Of a stretch of DNA of 54,489 nt, positions 27,064 to 43,039 are shown in pieces; position 1 is the first letter of the stretch, and each line of letters begins with the position of its first letter. The notes below the pieces were generated by a model. That model did no database searches. It was not told the DNA's origin and saw only the letters and a program-made list of their open reading frames with translations. Source of the stretch: Erythrobacter sanguineus (GTDB lineage: Bacteria > Pseudomonadota > Alphaproteobacteria > Sphingomonadales > Sphingomonadaceae); the NCBI GenBank assembly GCA_945878845.1, contig CAMCUB010000025.1, positions 1-54,489 of the forward strand, given 5' to 3'. The translations under genes were made by a program, and so were the position numbers.

Positions 27064-27927
27064 GTGCCTGTGACCTCTCCTGCTTCCAAACTGCCGCCCC
27101 GCCTCGCCGCGATGAGTGACGAGATCAACGTTGCGCAAGAAGCGTGGCTGTGGCTCAAGATCAACCTTGCCTATCTCACCGGCGCGCTCGCCGTGCTGGT
27201 GATCGGGGTCATCCTTGCCCGGATGCTCTCGCGCTGGGCCGACCGAGCGCTGACCGGCAATGCCCGGATCGAGCCGACGGTCGCCAAGTTCCTCAGCAAC
27301 CTCATCCGCTATGCCCTGTGGGTGGTGGTGGCAGTGACGGTGCTCACCCAGTTCGGGGTGCAGACCACCAGCATCATCGCCGCATTGGGCGGCCTCGCGC
27401 TGGCGGTGGGCCTCGCGCTGCAAGGCACGCTGTCGAATGTGGCGGCGGGCGTGATGATCCTAATCCAGCGGCCCTTCCGCGTGGGCGAATACATCACCGC
27501 CGGGACGGTCGCGGGGACGGTGCAGTCGATCGGGCTGTTCACCACCGAGCTGCTCCAGCTCGACGGGCAATATGTCATGGTCCCCAACAACGAGCTTTGG
27601 AACAAGGCGGTGGTCAACGCCTCGCGCATGCCCACGCGGCGCTTCGAGCTGGTGGTGCCGATCGCCTATGAGGATGATCTTGCCGCAGCCAAGGCGGCGA
27701 TGCTGGAGCTGGCCGCGGCCGATCCGCGCGTGCTGACCGAGCCTGCGCCGGTCGCCTTTGTCGCAGCGCTTGCGGACAACGCGGTGAAAGTGGGCTTCAG
27801 GGTGTGGTGCAACGCGGGCGATTACCTCGCGCTGTCCTGGGCGCTCAACGAAGGGGTCAAGCTGAAGTTCGACGAACTGGGCCTCACCATCCCCATCGCC
27901 GCCCCTGCCGCCGCACCCGCGCGCTAG
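27064..27927 (+). CDS. MscS-family mechanosensitive channel
   Basis: A 287-residue inner-membrane channel of small-conductance (MscS) type, which opens on membrane tension after osmotic downshock. There are three membrane helices: about 32-55, 78-98 and the pore helix about 100-128, rich in Gly/Ala (GGLALAVGLALQGTLSNVAAG). The beta domain follows with RPFRVGEYI and PNNELWNKAVVN, and a C-terminal alpha/beta domain completes it. The start is uncertain: GTG 27064 and ATG 27112 both lack a clear ribosome-binding site, and the shorter form would start MSDEINVAQ. The stop overlaps the convergent MATE gene by four bases. Confidence 0.9.
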   Translation: MPVTSPASKLPPRLAAMSDEINVAQEAWLWLKINLAYLTGALAVLVIGVILARMLSRWADRALTGNARIEPTVAKFLSNLIRYALWVVVAVTVLTQFGVQTTSIIAALGGLALAVGLALQGTLSNVAAGVMILIQRPFRVGEYITAGTVAGTVQSIGLFTTELLQLDGQYVMVPNNELWNKAVVNASRMPTRRFELVVPIAYEDDLAAAKAAMLELAAADPRVLTEPAPVAFVAALADNAVKVGFRVWCNAGDYLALSWALNEGVKLKFDELGLTIPIAAPAAAPAR

Positions 27928-29324
27928 GTTGGGACGGGGGCGTATTCCGTCAGTCCGAGCCGGTCGCGCCGCGCCCAGCGCCATAGCAGCAGGGCGGCGG
28001 CGAAGAACAGGCCAGTCGCGAGGCCAATCCAGACGCCCGTCCCCTCGAGCGGGGTGTAGAAACCGAGCCAGATCGCCATGCCGAAACCGGGCACCCAGTA
28101 GCTGAAGATCGCAATCCACATCGGCACGCGGGTGTCCTGAAGCCCTCGCAGCGCGCCCGCGCCGACCGCCTGCACCCCGTCCGCCAGCTGGAAGATCGCG
28201 GCTAGCGTCAGATATTGCACCGCAAAGCCGACGAGCGCGGCATTGGCGGGGGCGTAGGGGTCGACATAGACCTGCAGCAGCAGCGTCGGCATCAGCATCA
28301 TGGCGAGCGCGGTGGTGCACATGAACCCCGTCCCGATCACGATCGCCACCCAGCCTGCGCGCCCCGCCGCCAAGCGGTCGCCCGCGCCGTGGTGGAAGCC
28401 GACCCGGATGGTCGCCGCCTGCGCGGTGCCGAAAGGGATCTGGAAGGCGAGCGCGGCGAGGTTGAGCGCCAGCGTGTGCGCGGCCAGCTCGGTCTCGCCG
28501 AACCGCCCCATCAGCAGCGCCGCTGCGCTGAACAGCCCCGCCTCGGCCAGCACGGTCAGCGCAATCGGCGTGCCGATCACGATGATGTCCTTGAGCCGCG
28601 TCCACTCGGGCCGCCACCAGCGCCCGAAGATGCGATAGCGCCGCAGCACCCGGTCGCGCCCGATCACCACCACATAGGCCACCAGCATGGCGAGGGCGGT
28701 GATGACGCTCGACAGCGCCGAGCCCAGCAGGCCCAGCGCGGGCAGCCCGAGGTGCCCGAACACCAGCGCCCAGTTGCCGAGGATGTTGGTGCCCAGCGCC
28801 AGCAGGGTGATCGTGGTCGCATAGCCCGGCTTGCCGAGCGCGGCGACGAAGATGCGGAACACGCCCGCCATGATCATGGGGATCATCGCAAAGGCGATCA
28901 CGAACAGGAAATCGCCCGCGATGGCGGCGATGGCGGGCTCCTGACCGCTCAGCAGCAGCAGCGGCTCGCCCGCAAAGGCTACCCCCATGCCGATCAGGCC
29001 GAAGACCACCGAGACCCACATCCCCATCCGCACCGTGCGGCGGATGTCGCGCACCGAGTGGAGCTTGCGCCCGCGCTCGGCGGCGATCAGCGGGGCGCAG
29101 GCGCCGATCAACCCGGTCATCGCCCACAAGGTGAGCCCGAAGATCGCGATGCCGAGGCTCGAGGCGGCAAGCGGCGTGTCGCCGAGCCGCGCGATGAAGA
29201 TCACGTCGACCGCATGGATCAGCATCTGCAGCAGGTTCGTCGCGGCAAGCGGAACCGCCAGCGCAAGCGTCGCGCGGATTTCCTGCCCCCAGCCGGGCTT
29301 CGAGAGTGTGTTCGCCTGTGTCAT
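27924..29324 (-). CDS. MATE-family multidrug exporter
   Basis: A 466-residue inner-membrane transporter with twelve predicted helices, of the NorM-like multidrug and toxin extrusion branch that exports cationic compounds against sodium or proton influx. Supporting segments are AVPLAATNLLQMLIHAVD near the start, the internal repeat at the midpoint (IIVIGTPIALTVLAEAGLFS) and LQDTRVPMWIAIFSYWVPG near residue 385. The start at 29324 (MTQANTLSKPGW) gives the usual family length; an upstream open extension of about 100 residues is Arg/Ser-rich and not MATE-like. No drug-response regulator is adjacent. Confidence 0.92.
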   Translation of the reverse strand: MTQANTLSKPGWGQEIRATLALAVPLAATNLLQMLIHAVDVIFIARLGDTPLAASSLGIAIFGLTLWAMTGLIGACAPLIAAERGRKLHSVRDIRRTVRMGMWVSVVFGLIGMGVAFAGEPLLLLSGQEPAIAAIAGDFLFVIAFAMIPMIMAGVFRIFVAALGKPGYATTITLLALGTNILGNWALVFGHLGLPALGLLGSALSSVITALAMLVAYVVVIGRDRVLRRYRIFGRWWRPEWTRLKDIIVIGTPIALTVLAEAGLFSAAALLMGRFGETELAAHTLALNLAALAFQIPFGTAQAATIRVGFHHGAGDRLAAGRAGWVAIVIGTGFMCTTALAMMLMPTLLLQVYVDPYAPANAALVGFAVQYLTLAAIFQLADGVQAVGAGALRGLQDTRVPMWIAIFSYWVPGFGMAIWLGFYTPLEGTGVWIGLATGLFFAAALLLWRWARRDRLGLTEYAPVPT

Positions 29325-29662
29325 GTCGTTCCGCTTGCCCGCGGTCAGGCCAGCCGGTCCGGATAGGCGCGGGGACGATTCGGGGGAAGGCAAAATCCGG
29401 CGCGATGAGGCGAACCGATTCGGACCATCTTGCGCCGAGTGCCGCTGCGCCCGGGCTGGTTGATGGGAACACGTCGAGAACAGCCAGCCGGCCTCGCTGT
29501 CGCGCACCCAGCGCGAGATGCGCGCTCCCTGGGATTCGCGGAAGATCTGCTTTTCCCGTTCGCGGCGCATGGGGCCAACATACGGCGAACAGGTAAAAAA
29601 GGGCGACGCCATCGCTGGCGCCGCCCCTTCTTGCATTGGCCTGAAGGCCGCGGCTGACGAGC
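29325..29662. other. Gap between the MATE and rplL genes
   Basis: No convincing gene in 338 bases. It holds the MATE promoter region and, at 29595-29626, the rplL terminator. The open frame that runs upstream of the MATE start has no ribosome-binding site and no family similarity. Confidence 0.5.
29595..29626 (-). terminator. Terminator of rplJ-rplL
   Basis: On the minus strand a stem of ten pairs with one mismatch (29617-29626 with 29601-29610) is followed directly by TTTTTT. It lies 37 bases after the rplL stop. Confidence 0.88.
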
Positions 29663-30034
29663 TTACTTGAGCTCGACGGTGCCGCCGGCTTCTTCGATCT
29701 TCTTCTTGATCTCTTCGGCTTCGGCCTTGTTGATGCCTTCCTTGACGGCCTTCGGCGCGCCTTCGACGAGCGCTTTGGCTTCGGTCAGGCCCAGGCCGGT
29801 GATGGCGCGGACTTCCTTGATGACCTGGATCTTCTTCCCGCCGTCGCCGGTCAGGATGACGTCGAATTCGGTCTGCTCTTCGACAGCTTCGGCAGCAACG
29901 GCCGGGCCGGCAGCAACCGCGACAGCAGCAGCGGCGCTAACGCCCCATGCTTCTTCGAGGGCCTTGGCGAGTTCGGCGGCTTCGAGCACGGTCAGCTTCG
30001 AAAGTTCTTCAACAAGCTTGGCAATATCAGCCAT
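29663..30034 (-). CDS. rplL: 50S ribosomal protein L7/L12
   Basis: The 123-residue stalk protein of the large ribosomal subunit, which recruits translation factors. It has an N-terminal dimerisation helix pair ([20 protein letters not shown]), an Ala-rich hinge (about 35-50) and the C-terminal domain with [19 protein letters not shown] and [14 protein letters not shown]. It follows rplJ by 71 bases, and a terminator follows it. rpoB does not come next, unlike the classical rplJL-rpoBC order. Confidence 0.97.
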   Translation of the reverse strand: MADIAKLVEELSKLTVLEAAELAKALEEAWGVSAAAAVAVAAGPAVAAEAVEEQTEFDVILTGDGGKKIQVIKEVRAITGLGLTEAKALVEGAPKAVKEGINKAEAEEIKKKIEEAGGTVELK

Positions 30035-30105
30035 GATGGTTCACTCCAAATTGTGGCGGGGCAAATGCGCCCCAACAGATTGTTTCGTCTGGCGAAAAAC
30101 GTCTC

Positions 30106-30618
30106 TTAGGCTGCCTTGTCCGCGTAAGCGGCGAAAACACGGGCGACCTTGGCAGCGGGTGCGGTAACGACCTGGGCGATCTTCGTCGCAGGCGCGTTGA
30201 CCAGACCGATGAGCTTGGCGCGCAGCTCGTCGAGGCTCGGCATCGAGGCAAGCGCCCGGATCCCTGCTTCGTCGAGAACGACCGAACCCATCGACCCGCC
30301 GACGATTTCGAGCTTGTCGTTCGTCTTGGCGAATTCGACAGCGGCCTTGGCAGCCGCGACCGGGTCAGTCGACCAGGCCAGCCCGACCGGGCCAGTGAGC
30401 ATGTCACTGAGCCCGACATAGTCGGTGTTTTCGAGGGCGAGATTGGCGAGACGGTTCTTCGCAACCTTGTAGGTGGCGCCAACTTCACGCATCTTCCCGC
30501 GCAAGGCGGTGGACTGGGCCACCGTCATGCCGAGGTTGCGGGTGACGACCACCACACTGACCTCGGAGAAGACTGCATTGAGCTGGGCAACCGCGTCGGC
30601 TTTCTGCGAACGATCCAT
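30106..30618 (-). CDS. rplJ: 50S ribosomal protein L10
   Basis: 170 residues, the base of the L7/L12 stalk. The start at 30618 (MDRSQKADAVAQLN) follows AAGGAG seven bases upstream. The L10 fold shows VVVVTRNLGMTVAQSTALRG and YKVAKNRLANLALE in the RNA-binding half, and the C-terminal Ala-rich helix binds L7/L12 dimers. In bacteria L10-L7/L12 represses its own mRNA by binding the leader. A long leader is present here. rplK and rplA are not directly upstream. Confidence 0.97.
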   Translation of the reverse strand: MDRSQKADAVAQLNAVFSEVSVVVVTRNLGMTVAQSTALRGKMREVGATYKVAKNRLANLALENTDYVGLSDMLTGPVGLAWSTDPVAAAKAAVEFAKTNDKLEIVGGSMGSVVLDEAGIRALASMPSLDELRAKLIGLVNAPATKIAQVVTAPAAKVARVFAAYADKAA

Positions 30619-31011
30619 GCCATACTCCTTCACAAATGACCGGGCAGGATGGCTCCCGCACGGTCGGCTACGTTGTGTCCGCGCCCGGGGCTTAAAGCTC
30701 CGAACGCGGGCGAGTCCGTCGAAAGGGAAGGAGGGTGTGCCAACCGGCACGAGCGCAGCGTCTGCGTTGTCGCAGGCCCCGCGCGAAATCTCTTTTCCCC
30801 GTCTAGGCTGGAAATTAAGACCGGCATATTCCGGTCACCAACTGTCTCGGACGGATGATCCTCGAAAGGATCGGTGCGGGCCATTAGCCGGGCGCGCGGC
30901 CGAGTCAAGCGGATTGTCCCGCAGGCGGGGCTGGCCGCAGGCCTGCGGTCAAACCCTATGGCGGCCCCAAGTCGTTGGTCTGTCGCAGCCTTTGCCCTAT
31001 AAGCCAGCGCC
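30619..31011. other. Leader and promoter region between rplJ and psiE
   Basis: No gene in 393 bases. The first 260 bases form the probable untranslated leader of rplJ. It includes a hairpin with arms CGCCCG (30682-30687) and CGGGCG (30707-30712), extended inside by GGGGCTT/AAGCTCC-type pairing. Such leaders bind L10-L7/L12 in other bacteria, but no exact L10-leader consensus was verified. The psiE promoter must lie in the last hundred bases. Confidence 0.5.
30881..30908 (-). promoter_or_regulatory. Putative rplJ promoter
   Basis: On the minus strand a -35 TTGACT (30903-30908), a 16-base spacer and a -10-like TAATGG (30881-30886). The implied leader is about 255 bases, typical of autoregulated rplJ. 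Confidence 0.45.
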
Positions 31012-31413
31012 ATGACCCAGCCCGACCCCGCCGATTCCCCCGCCGCCGCCGAAACGAACCCGGCAGGCCGCGCGCTGCGCTTTATCGAGCAGGGGCTGCT
31101 GATGGTCGCCGCGCTGATGACCCTGGGTGCGGCCGGGGCGGAGGTTGCGGCGGTCTATCAGCGCGGCAGCATCGTGCTTGCCGATATCCTGCTGATGTTC
31201 CTCTACACCGAAGTGATCGCGATGATCGCGGTGTTCTACACCGGCAAGGCGAGCTCTTTCGTCTTCCCGATCTTCATCGCCATCACCGCAATCGCGCGGC
31301 TGATCGTGCTGCAGGGCAAGGACATGCAGGCGGAGAACGTGGTGTTCGAGGCGGGCGCGATCCTGCTGCTGGCGATTGCGGCGCTGGTGATGGGGCGGGT
31401 GCGCGCGCATTAG
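31012..31413 (+). CDS. psiE: PsiE-family membrane protein
   Basis: A 133-residue inner-membrane protein with four helices, of the phosphate-starvation-inducible PsiE family. The pattern includes FLYTEVIAMIAVFYTGKASS in the middle (about 64-83) and FPIFIAITAIARLIV (about 86-100). In E. coli psiE is controlled by PhoB and cAMP-CRP; its activity is not known. No Pho box was noticed upstream. It lies between the divergent ribosomal and polymerase operons and ends at a hairpin shared with the XRE gene. Confidence 0.85.
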   Translation: MTQPDPADSPAAAETNPAGRALRFIEQGLLMVAALMTLGAAGAEVAAVYQRGSIVLADILLMFLYTEVIAMIAVFYTGKASSFVFPIFIAITAIARLIVLQGKDMQAENVVFEAGAILLLAIAALVMGRVRAH

Positions 31414-31425
31414 GACATAGAAGAA

Positions 31426-31449
31426 GGCCGAGGCATCGCTGCCCCGGCC
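31426..31449. terminator. Shared terminator of psiE and the XRE regulator gene
   Basis: Stem GGCCGAGGCA/TGCCCCGGCC with one mismatch and a TCGC loop. An A-run on the right and TTCTTCT on the minus-strand exit make it usable in both directions, with modest strength. Confidence 0.55.
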
Positions 31450-31460
31450 CCTCCAAAAAA

Positions 31461-31658
31461 TCAGTCCGCCTTGTAGCCGAGCAGATCGCCCGGCTGGCAC
31501 TCCAGCTCACGGCAGATCGCGGCGAGGGTGGAGAAGCGGATCGCCTTGGCCTTGCCGGTCTTGAGGATCGACAGGTTGGCGAGGGTGAGGCCCACACGCT
31601 CGGCCAGTTCGGTCAGCGTCATGCGGCGGGCGTAGAGCAGGTCGTCGAGCTTGACCAT
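31461..31658 (-). CDS. XRE-family regulator, YozG-like
   Basis: A 65-residue Cro/CI-type DNA-binding protein that is almost only a helix-turn-helix: LTELAERVGLTLANLSILKT (about 15-34), then AIRFSTLAAICRELECQPGD. Such mini-regulators are commonly coded next to DUF2975 membrane proteins. ATG 31658 is chosen for its GAAGGAG ten bases upstream. ATG 31697, which overlaps the DUF2975 stop as TGATG, would add 13 residues and couple translation. It probably controls its own unit through the palindromes at 32430-32497. Confidence 0.85.
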   Translation of the reverse strand: MVKLDDLLYARRMTLTELAERVGLTLANLSILKTGKAKAIRFSTLAAICRELECQPGDLLGYKAD

Positions 31659-31696
31659 GATGCGGGCTCCTTCGAGATCGTCGTTGATGGGGGGCA

Positions 31697-32242
31697 TCAC
31701 ACGGTCCCTTCCAGGTCTTCGCGCATCGCGGCGCCGTGGCGGAACACCCGGGCAAGGATGAACAGGATGATGACGAGCAGGATGCCGGTGAGGTCGAACC
31801 CGTCGCCGCTGAGGTCGAGGGTGAAGTCCTCATACTGGCTCGCCCAATCGGCAAGCTCTGCTGCGAACAGCGCGGCCGGCCATGTGAGGACCTGCACACC
31901 GAGCATCAGCCACGCCATGCGGCTCAGCCGCTGCGCGTTGGCAGGCGCGAAGGGATCGCCTTCGCCCACGGTGGCGATGATCGCGCGCAGCTTGCCGAAG
32001 AACATGAACAGAGCGGCGAGCACCAAGAGCAGGGCGAGGAGCAGACCGATCGCCGGGGCGAGCGGCAGGTCGGCGAGCGGAATGTGGCGACCGTCGGCCA
32101 GAACGTCGACAATCTCGCCGCGGTAGATGGCAAGGGCGGGCAGCGCGATGGCGAGCGCGGCGATGCCGATGCCGACCACGGCCTGAAGGATGATGGTGAC
32201 GATCTTGCCGGCCAGCAGCAGGAGGTCGTTTCCGGGGTTCAT
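31697..32242 (-). CDS. DUF2975 membrane protein
   Basis: A 181-residue integral membrane protein with four hydrophobic helices (about 8-35, 55-80, 105-125 and 145-165) and short loops. GEGDPFAPANAQRLSRMAWLM-type sequence after helix 2 is the family signature. ATG 32242 is preceded by AGGAG. Function is unknown. Its partner XRE gene follows at once, a pairing seen in many bacteria that suggests the membrane protein may signal to, or be controlled by, the regulator. A small-protein gene lies 23 bases upstream in the same direction. Confidence 0.82.
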   Translation of the reverse strand: MNPGNDLLLLAGKIVTIILQAVVGIGIAALAIALPALAIYRGEIVDVLADGRHIPLADLPLAPAIGLLLALLLVLAALFMFFGKLRAIIATVGEGDPFAPANAQRLSRMAWLMLGVQVLTWPAALFAAELADWASQYEDFTLDLSGDGFDLTGILLVIILFILARVFRHGAAMREDLEGTV

Positions 32243-32265
32243 GGCGATACTCCTAAGGCCCGGCG

Positions 32266-32403
32266 TCAGGCGACGGCGGGGAGCGCGAAGGCAGCGGCGG
32301 TTTCTGCCTGCGCGGTGGGGACGGTGACGATCGCGCCGATCGAGCCGAGGGTGAGGACGAAGGCGGCGCAGGCAGCAAGGGCGGTGTTGGCGAAGCGGGT
32401 CAT
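32266..32403 (-). CDS. 45-residue exported or membrane peptide
   Basis: A small open frame with ATG 32403, an upstream GGAA in AAAGGAACTCG and a TGA at 32266. The peptide opens MTRFANTALAACAAFVLTLG, continues through a hydrophobic stretch to VPTAQA, and ends ETAAAFALPAVA. It looks like a signal peptide (cut after AQA) with a 12-residue mature tail, or a single membrane helix. It sits 23 bases before the DUF2975 gene and takes codon use typical of the neighbourhood, so it is probably translated as the first gene of the unit. No function can be assigned. Confidence 0.6.
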   Translation of the reverse strand: MTRFANTALAACAAFVLTLGSIGAIVTVPTAQAETAAAFALPAVA

Positions 32404-32429
32404 ATCGAGTTCCTTTCAGTGGCTCGTTG

Positions 32430-32440
32430 TTATTCAATAA
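32430..32440. promoter_or_regulatory. Palindrome upstream of the small-protein gene
   Basis: TTATTCAATAA, arms TTATT/AATAA around one C, 26 bases before the start of the 45-residue peptide. It shares the half-site CAAT/ATTG with the larger palindrome at 32465-32497 and may be a second regulator site. Confidence 0.4.
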
Positions 32441-32445
32441 ACCCC

Positions 32446-32474
32446 CTCTAATCCGATTCGCGGCATATCGTCAA
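32446..32474 (-). promoter_or_regulatory. Possible promoter of the small-protein/DUF2975/XRE unit
   Basis: On the minus strand TTGACG (32469-32474) is followed after 17 bases by TTAGAG (32446-32451). The -10 is poor, but the -35 lies inside the palindromic region, which fits repression by the XRE protein. Confidence 0.35.
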
Positions 32475-32497
32475 TCAATAATATTGAAAAACGATAT
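32465..32497. promoter_or_regulatory. Nested palindromes, candidate XRE operator
   Basis: Outer arms ATATCGT (32465-32471) and ACGATAT (32491-32497) enclose an inner palindrome TCAAT-AAT-ATTGA (32475-32487). The stretch is strikingly AT-rich against its GC-rich surroundings. It sits just upstream of the cassette that encodes the XRE regulator, so autoregulation is the simple reading. Confidence 0.5.
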
Positions 32498-32727
32498 TGA
32501 GCGTGTCGTTTTGCGGTAATTGCAGCATGAAGGCCCGGACAAAGGTAACACCGCGTCAACTTCCCAACATTCCATTTTCTCAATTCTTATCATGACGTTG
32601 ACGGCAAGTTCCGCAGGCGGACAGACAAGTTTGCGCCGCGCGAAGCCGTGGGGTGTATTTGGCGGTGAGGGGTTGGAGCCCGCCGGACGGCAGTGGTGAA
32701 CGATGTGAAAGAGCCGGAGCTAGCGAA

Positions 32728-32756
32728 CCGTCCGGCAACCTGCGCTTGCCGGACGG
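32728..32756. repeat. Perfect 11-base inverted repeat upstream of rpoB
   Basis: Arms CCGTCCGGCAA (32728-32738) and TTGCCGGACGG (32746-32756) with a seven-base loop. No T-run follows on either strand. The core CCGGACGG also occurs at 32683-32690. It may be a REP-like intergenic element or an RNA structure of unknown role. Confidence 0.55.
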
Positions 32757-32804
32757 TGTAGGAAAGCCCTGCCACCGCGCGCCCCGTTTCACCTCGCCGC
32801 GGCA

Positions 32805-32833
32805 TTGACACAGGCGGGAGCCGCTCCTACATC
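32805..32833 (+). promoter_or_regulatory. Putative rpoB promoter
   Basis: Consensus -35 TTGACA (32805-32810), 17-base spacer and TACATC (32828-32833). The mRNA leader to the rpoB ATG would be about 240 bases. Confidence 0.55.
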
Positions 32834-33077
32834 GCGCCCTCTCGCTCGCTTCGAGCAAGGCTGATTCATGCGCGGGAATCGGCCTCAGGACGGAAGCGGC
32901 GAAGGCCATTTACGCGACGGACACTGGGAGGCTGCTGCCGACACCGCTTCAAGCGCGGAAGTCCGGCGTGCGGCTCTTGTGCGTTGGAATGGCCGCTTTT
33001 TCGCGTGGAACGACAGCGATTTTTCTCGTCCGCGCGGGCATCCCTCGCGCGGCCCAATTGAAGAGGCCCACTCCCTC

Positions 33078-37277
<4,200 letters not shown>

Positions 37278-37345
37278 GGCGCGGGGGGCGTGATGCCCCC
37301 CGCCGCCACCGCCTTCGAGATTCATCCCCCTAAGGGAGCCAAGTC

Positions 37346-41647
<4,302 letters not shown>

Positions 41648-41680
41648 GCTCTTCCCGCCTCGCCCCTTGCGGCATCAATG

Positions 41681-41717
41681 GCCCCGCCTGAGCTTATGCT
41701 CCGGCGGGGCTTTTCTT
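41681..41717 (+). terminator. Terminator of rpoBC
   Basis: Stem GCCCCGCC/GGCGGGGC extended by AGC/GCT around a TTAT loop, followed by TTTTCTTTC. It starts 34 bases after the rpoC stop. Confidence 0.9.
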
Positions 41718-41780
41718 TCGTTCAGGTGCCAGCAGGGCGGGGCGGCTTAGATCATTGCCACGCAAATGGGGGAGAAGATG

Positions 41781-42491
41781 ATGAAGCGCCTGATTACACT
41801 CGCTGTTCTTGCTGGCATTGCCATGCCGCTCCCGCTCGCAGCGCAGGAGACCATTGTGGTGACTGGCTCGCGGCAGGACCGTTCCTCGGCAAATGCCTAT
41901 TTCAGTTCGAGCGGCCCCGCCGCGATCGGCGTGACGCGGCAGGCCGACTACTTCGTGACGCCGCTGTGGGTCAGTTCGGATTCGCGCGACCCTGACCTTC
42001 GCAACGAAGAGCTGTTCGCCATGCTCGCCGCCACGCTTGACCGGGCGCAGGCGGAGGGGATCGATCTGGTGGCAGGCCGTTATGCGCTGAAGCCCGTGAC
42101 GCGGGCCAACATGCGCGCCCTGCCGCTGGAAGGTGGCAACCGGCCGGACACGACACGCGTGCAGATCTACGCGCGCATTCCGCTGCGCGGCGAAAATCCG
42201 AGCGTGCGCAGCACGGCCGAGCGGATCGTGGCATTCGTAAAGCTGATACCCGCGACGGGCCGTTCGTTCATCGATACCGGTGCCACGGGTTTGGCCATCG
42301 ACAATCCCGAACAATACCGTGACGTGGTTATCCGCCACATCGCTCAGGAGGCCACCAAATATGCCAGCATGTTTGGCCCCGGCTATGGGGTCGATATCAG
42401 CGGTCTCGACGGTGATCTGTACTGGCAGCAGGCGAGCGAGACCGAGGTGTTCCTGTACATCGATCACAATTTCACGATCAGGCCAAAATGA
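41781..42491 (+). CDS. Secreted protein of unknown function
   Basis: A 236-residue exported protein. ATG 41781 is best placed behind GGGGGAG (three ATGs lie in frame at 41766, 41778 and 41781). The signal peptide is MKRLITLA, a hydrophobic core, then PLAAQE. The mature protein opens TIVVTGSR, followed by a 200-residue domain with a repeated pattern of beta strands and helices (YFVTPLWVSSDSRDP, TRVQIYARIPL, ETEVFLYIDHNFTI). It faintly recalls SIMPL/DUF541 domains, but this is not certain. No cysteines are evident. It follows the rpoBC terminator, so it has its own promoter. Confidence 0.7.
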   Translation: MKRLITLAVLAGIAMPLPLAAQETIVVTGSRQDRSSANAYFSSSGPAAIGVTRQADYFVTPLWVSSDSRDPDLRNEELFAMLAATLDRAQAEGIDLVAGRYALKPVTRANMRALPLEGGNRPDTTRVQIYARIPLRGENPSVRSTAERIVAFVKLIPATGRSFIDTGATGLAIDNPEQYRDVVIRHIAQEATKYASMFGPGYGVDISGLDGDLYWQQASETEVFLYIDHNFTIRPK

Positions 42492-42565
42492 CACATTAAC
42501 GCTATTGCAAATCACTCGCAAATAGATACGATGGCCTTACAGTCTCCCAGCCCTTGCGAGGTCCC

Positions 42566-43000
42566 ATGTCCGAAAGCCCATCCGCCACCACCCGTCAGGT
42601 CATCGCCGCGCTCGCCGCGCCGCCGCGGGTCGAGCGGTTGGGGCCTATCGCAGGGCGATTCATCCATGCCCTGCGGCTCATCGCGGCGCACGAGCGGATG
42701 GGGCGCGATCCGGTGCCTGAACTCGCCGGCCGGCTGGGGAGCGTCGAGGTCGCGGCCAAGGCGCTGATCATGGCGCAGGCGATAGCTGCCACCTGGCCCG
42801 AGAACATCGCGGTCTCGCGCTTCTGCTGCCGCTTGCTAAGCCATGACGAGACCACCATCGGCGCCTTCGTGGACGCGGCGGCGCAGGGCGACCGGCGCGG
42901 GTTCGAAGCCGCGCTTGACGGGCTGGTTCGGGCAGAGCGCGCGCACCGCCTGTGGGAAGCCGCTCTGGCGCTCGCTGACGCGGAGATACGGGCCCTCTAG
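42566..43000 (+). CDS. Conserved helical protein of unknown function
   Basis: A 144-residue cytoplasmic protein starting at ATG 42566 behind GAGG. It is Ala/Arg-rich and almost wholly helical, with the stretch RFIHALRLIAAHERMGRDPV near residues 30-49 and one Cys-Cys pair (FCCRLLSHDE). No domain was recognised, and no export signal or membrane segment is visible. It lies 39 bases before gltX on the same strand and may share a message with it. Confidence 0.65.
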   Translation: MSESPSATTRQVIAALAAPPRVERLGPIAGRFIHALRLIAAHERMGRDPVPELAGRLGSVEVAAKALIMAQAIAATWPENIAVSRFCCRLLSHDETTIGAFVDAAAQGDRRGFEAALDGLVRAERAHRLWEAALALADAEIRAL

Positions 43001-43039
43001 CGCTTGCGGGGCAGGGCGGGGCGCTCTACCGCGCTGCCC

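Larger units (their letters stand above)
32404..33077. other. Intergenic control region between the DUF2975 cassette and rpoB
   Basis: No convincing gene in 674 bases. The left third is AT-rich and palindromic, probably the control region of the minus-strand cassette. The middle (about 32590-32760) is GC-rich and holds CCGGACGG twice and a perfect 11-base hairpin. The right part carries a good promoter (TTGACA at 32805) and a 5' leader of about 240 bases before rpoB. The open frame that extends upstream of the rpoB ATG is Arg/Ser-rich and not RpoB-like. Confidence 0.55.

Noticed and set aside
29325..29636. N-terminal extension of the MATE gene
   Set aside because: The extra residues are Arg/Ser-rich and not membrane-like; the standard MATE length starts at 29324.
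32592..32699. Small plus-strand frame upstream of rpoB (35 codons, MTLTASSAGG start)
   Set aside because: No ribosome-binding site and no recognisable protein; it lies in a possible intergenic repeat.
32868..33077. In-frame 70-residue extension of rpoB
   Set aside because: The extension is unlike RpoB, lacks a ribosome-binding site and the normal N-terminus MATKAKPP starts at 33078.
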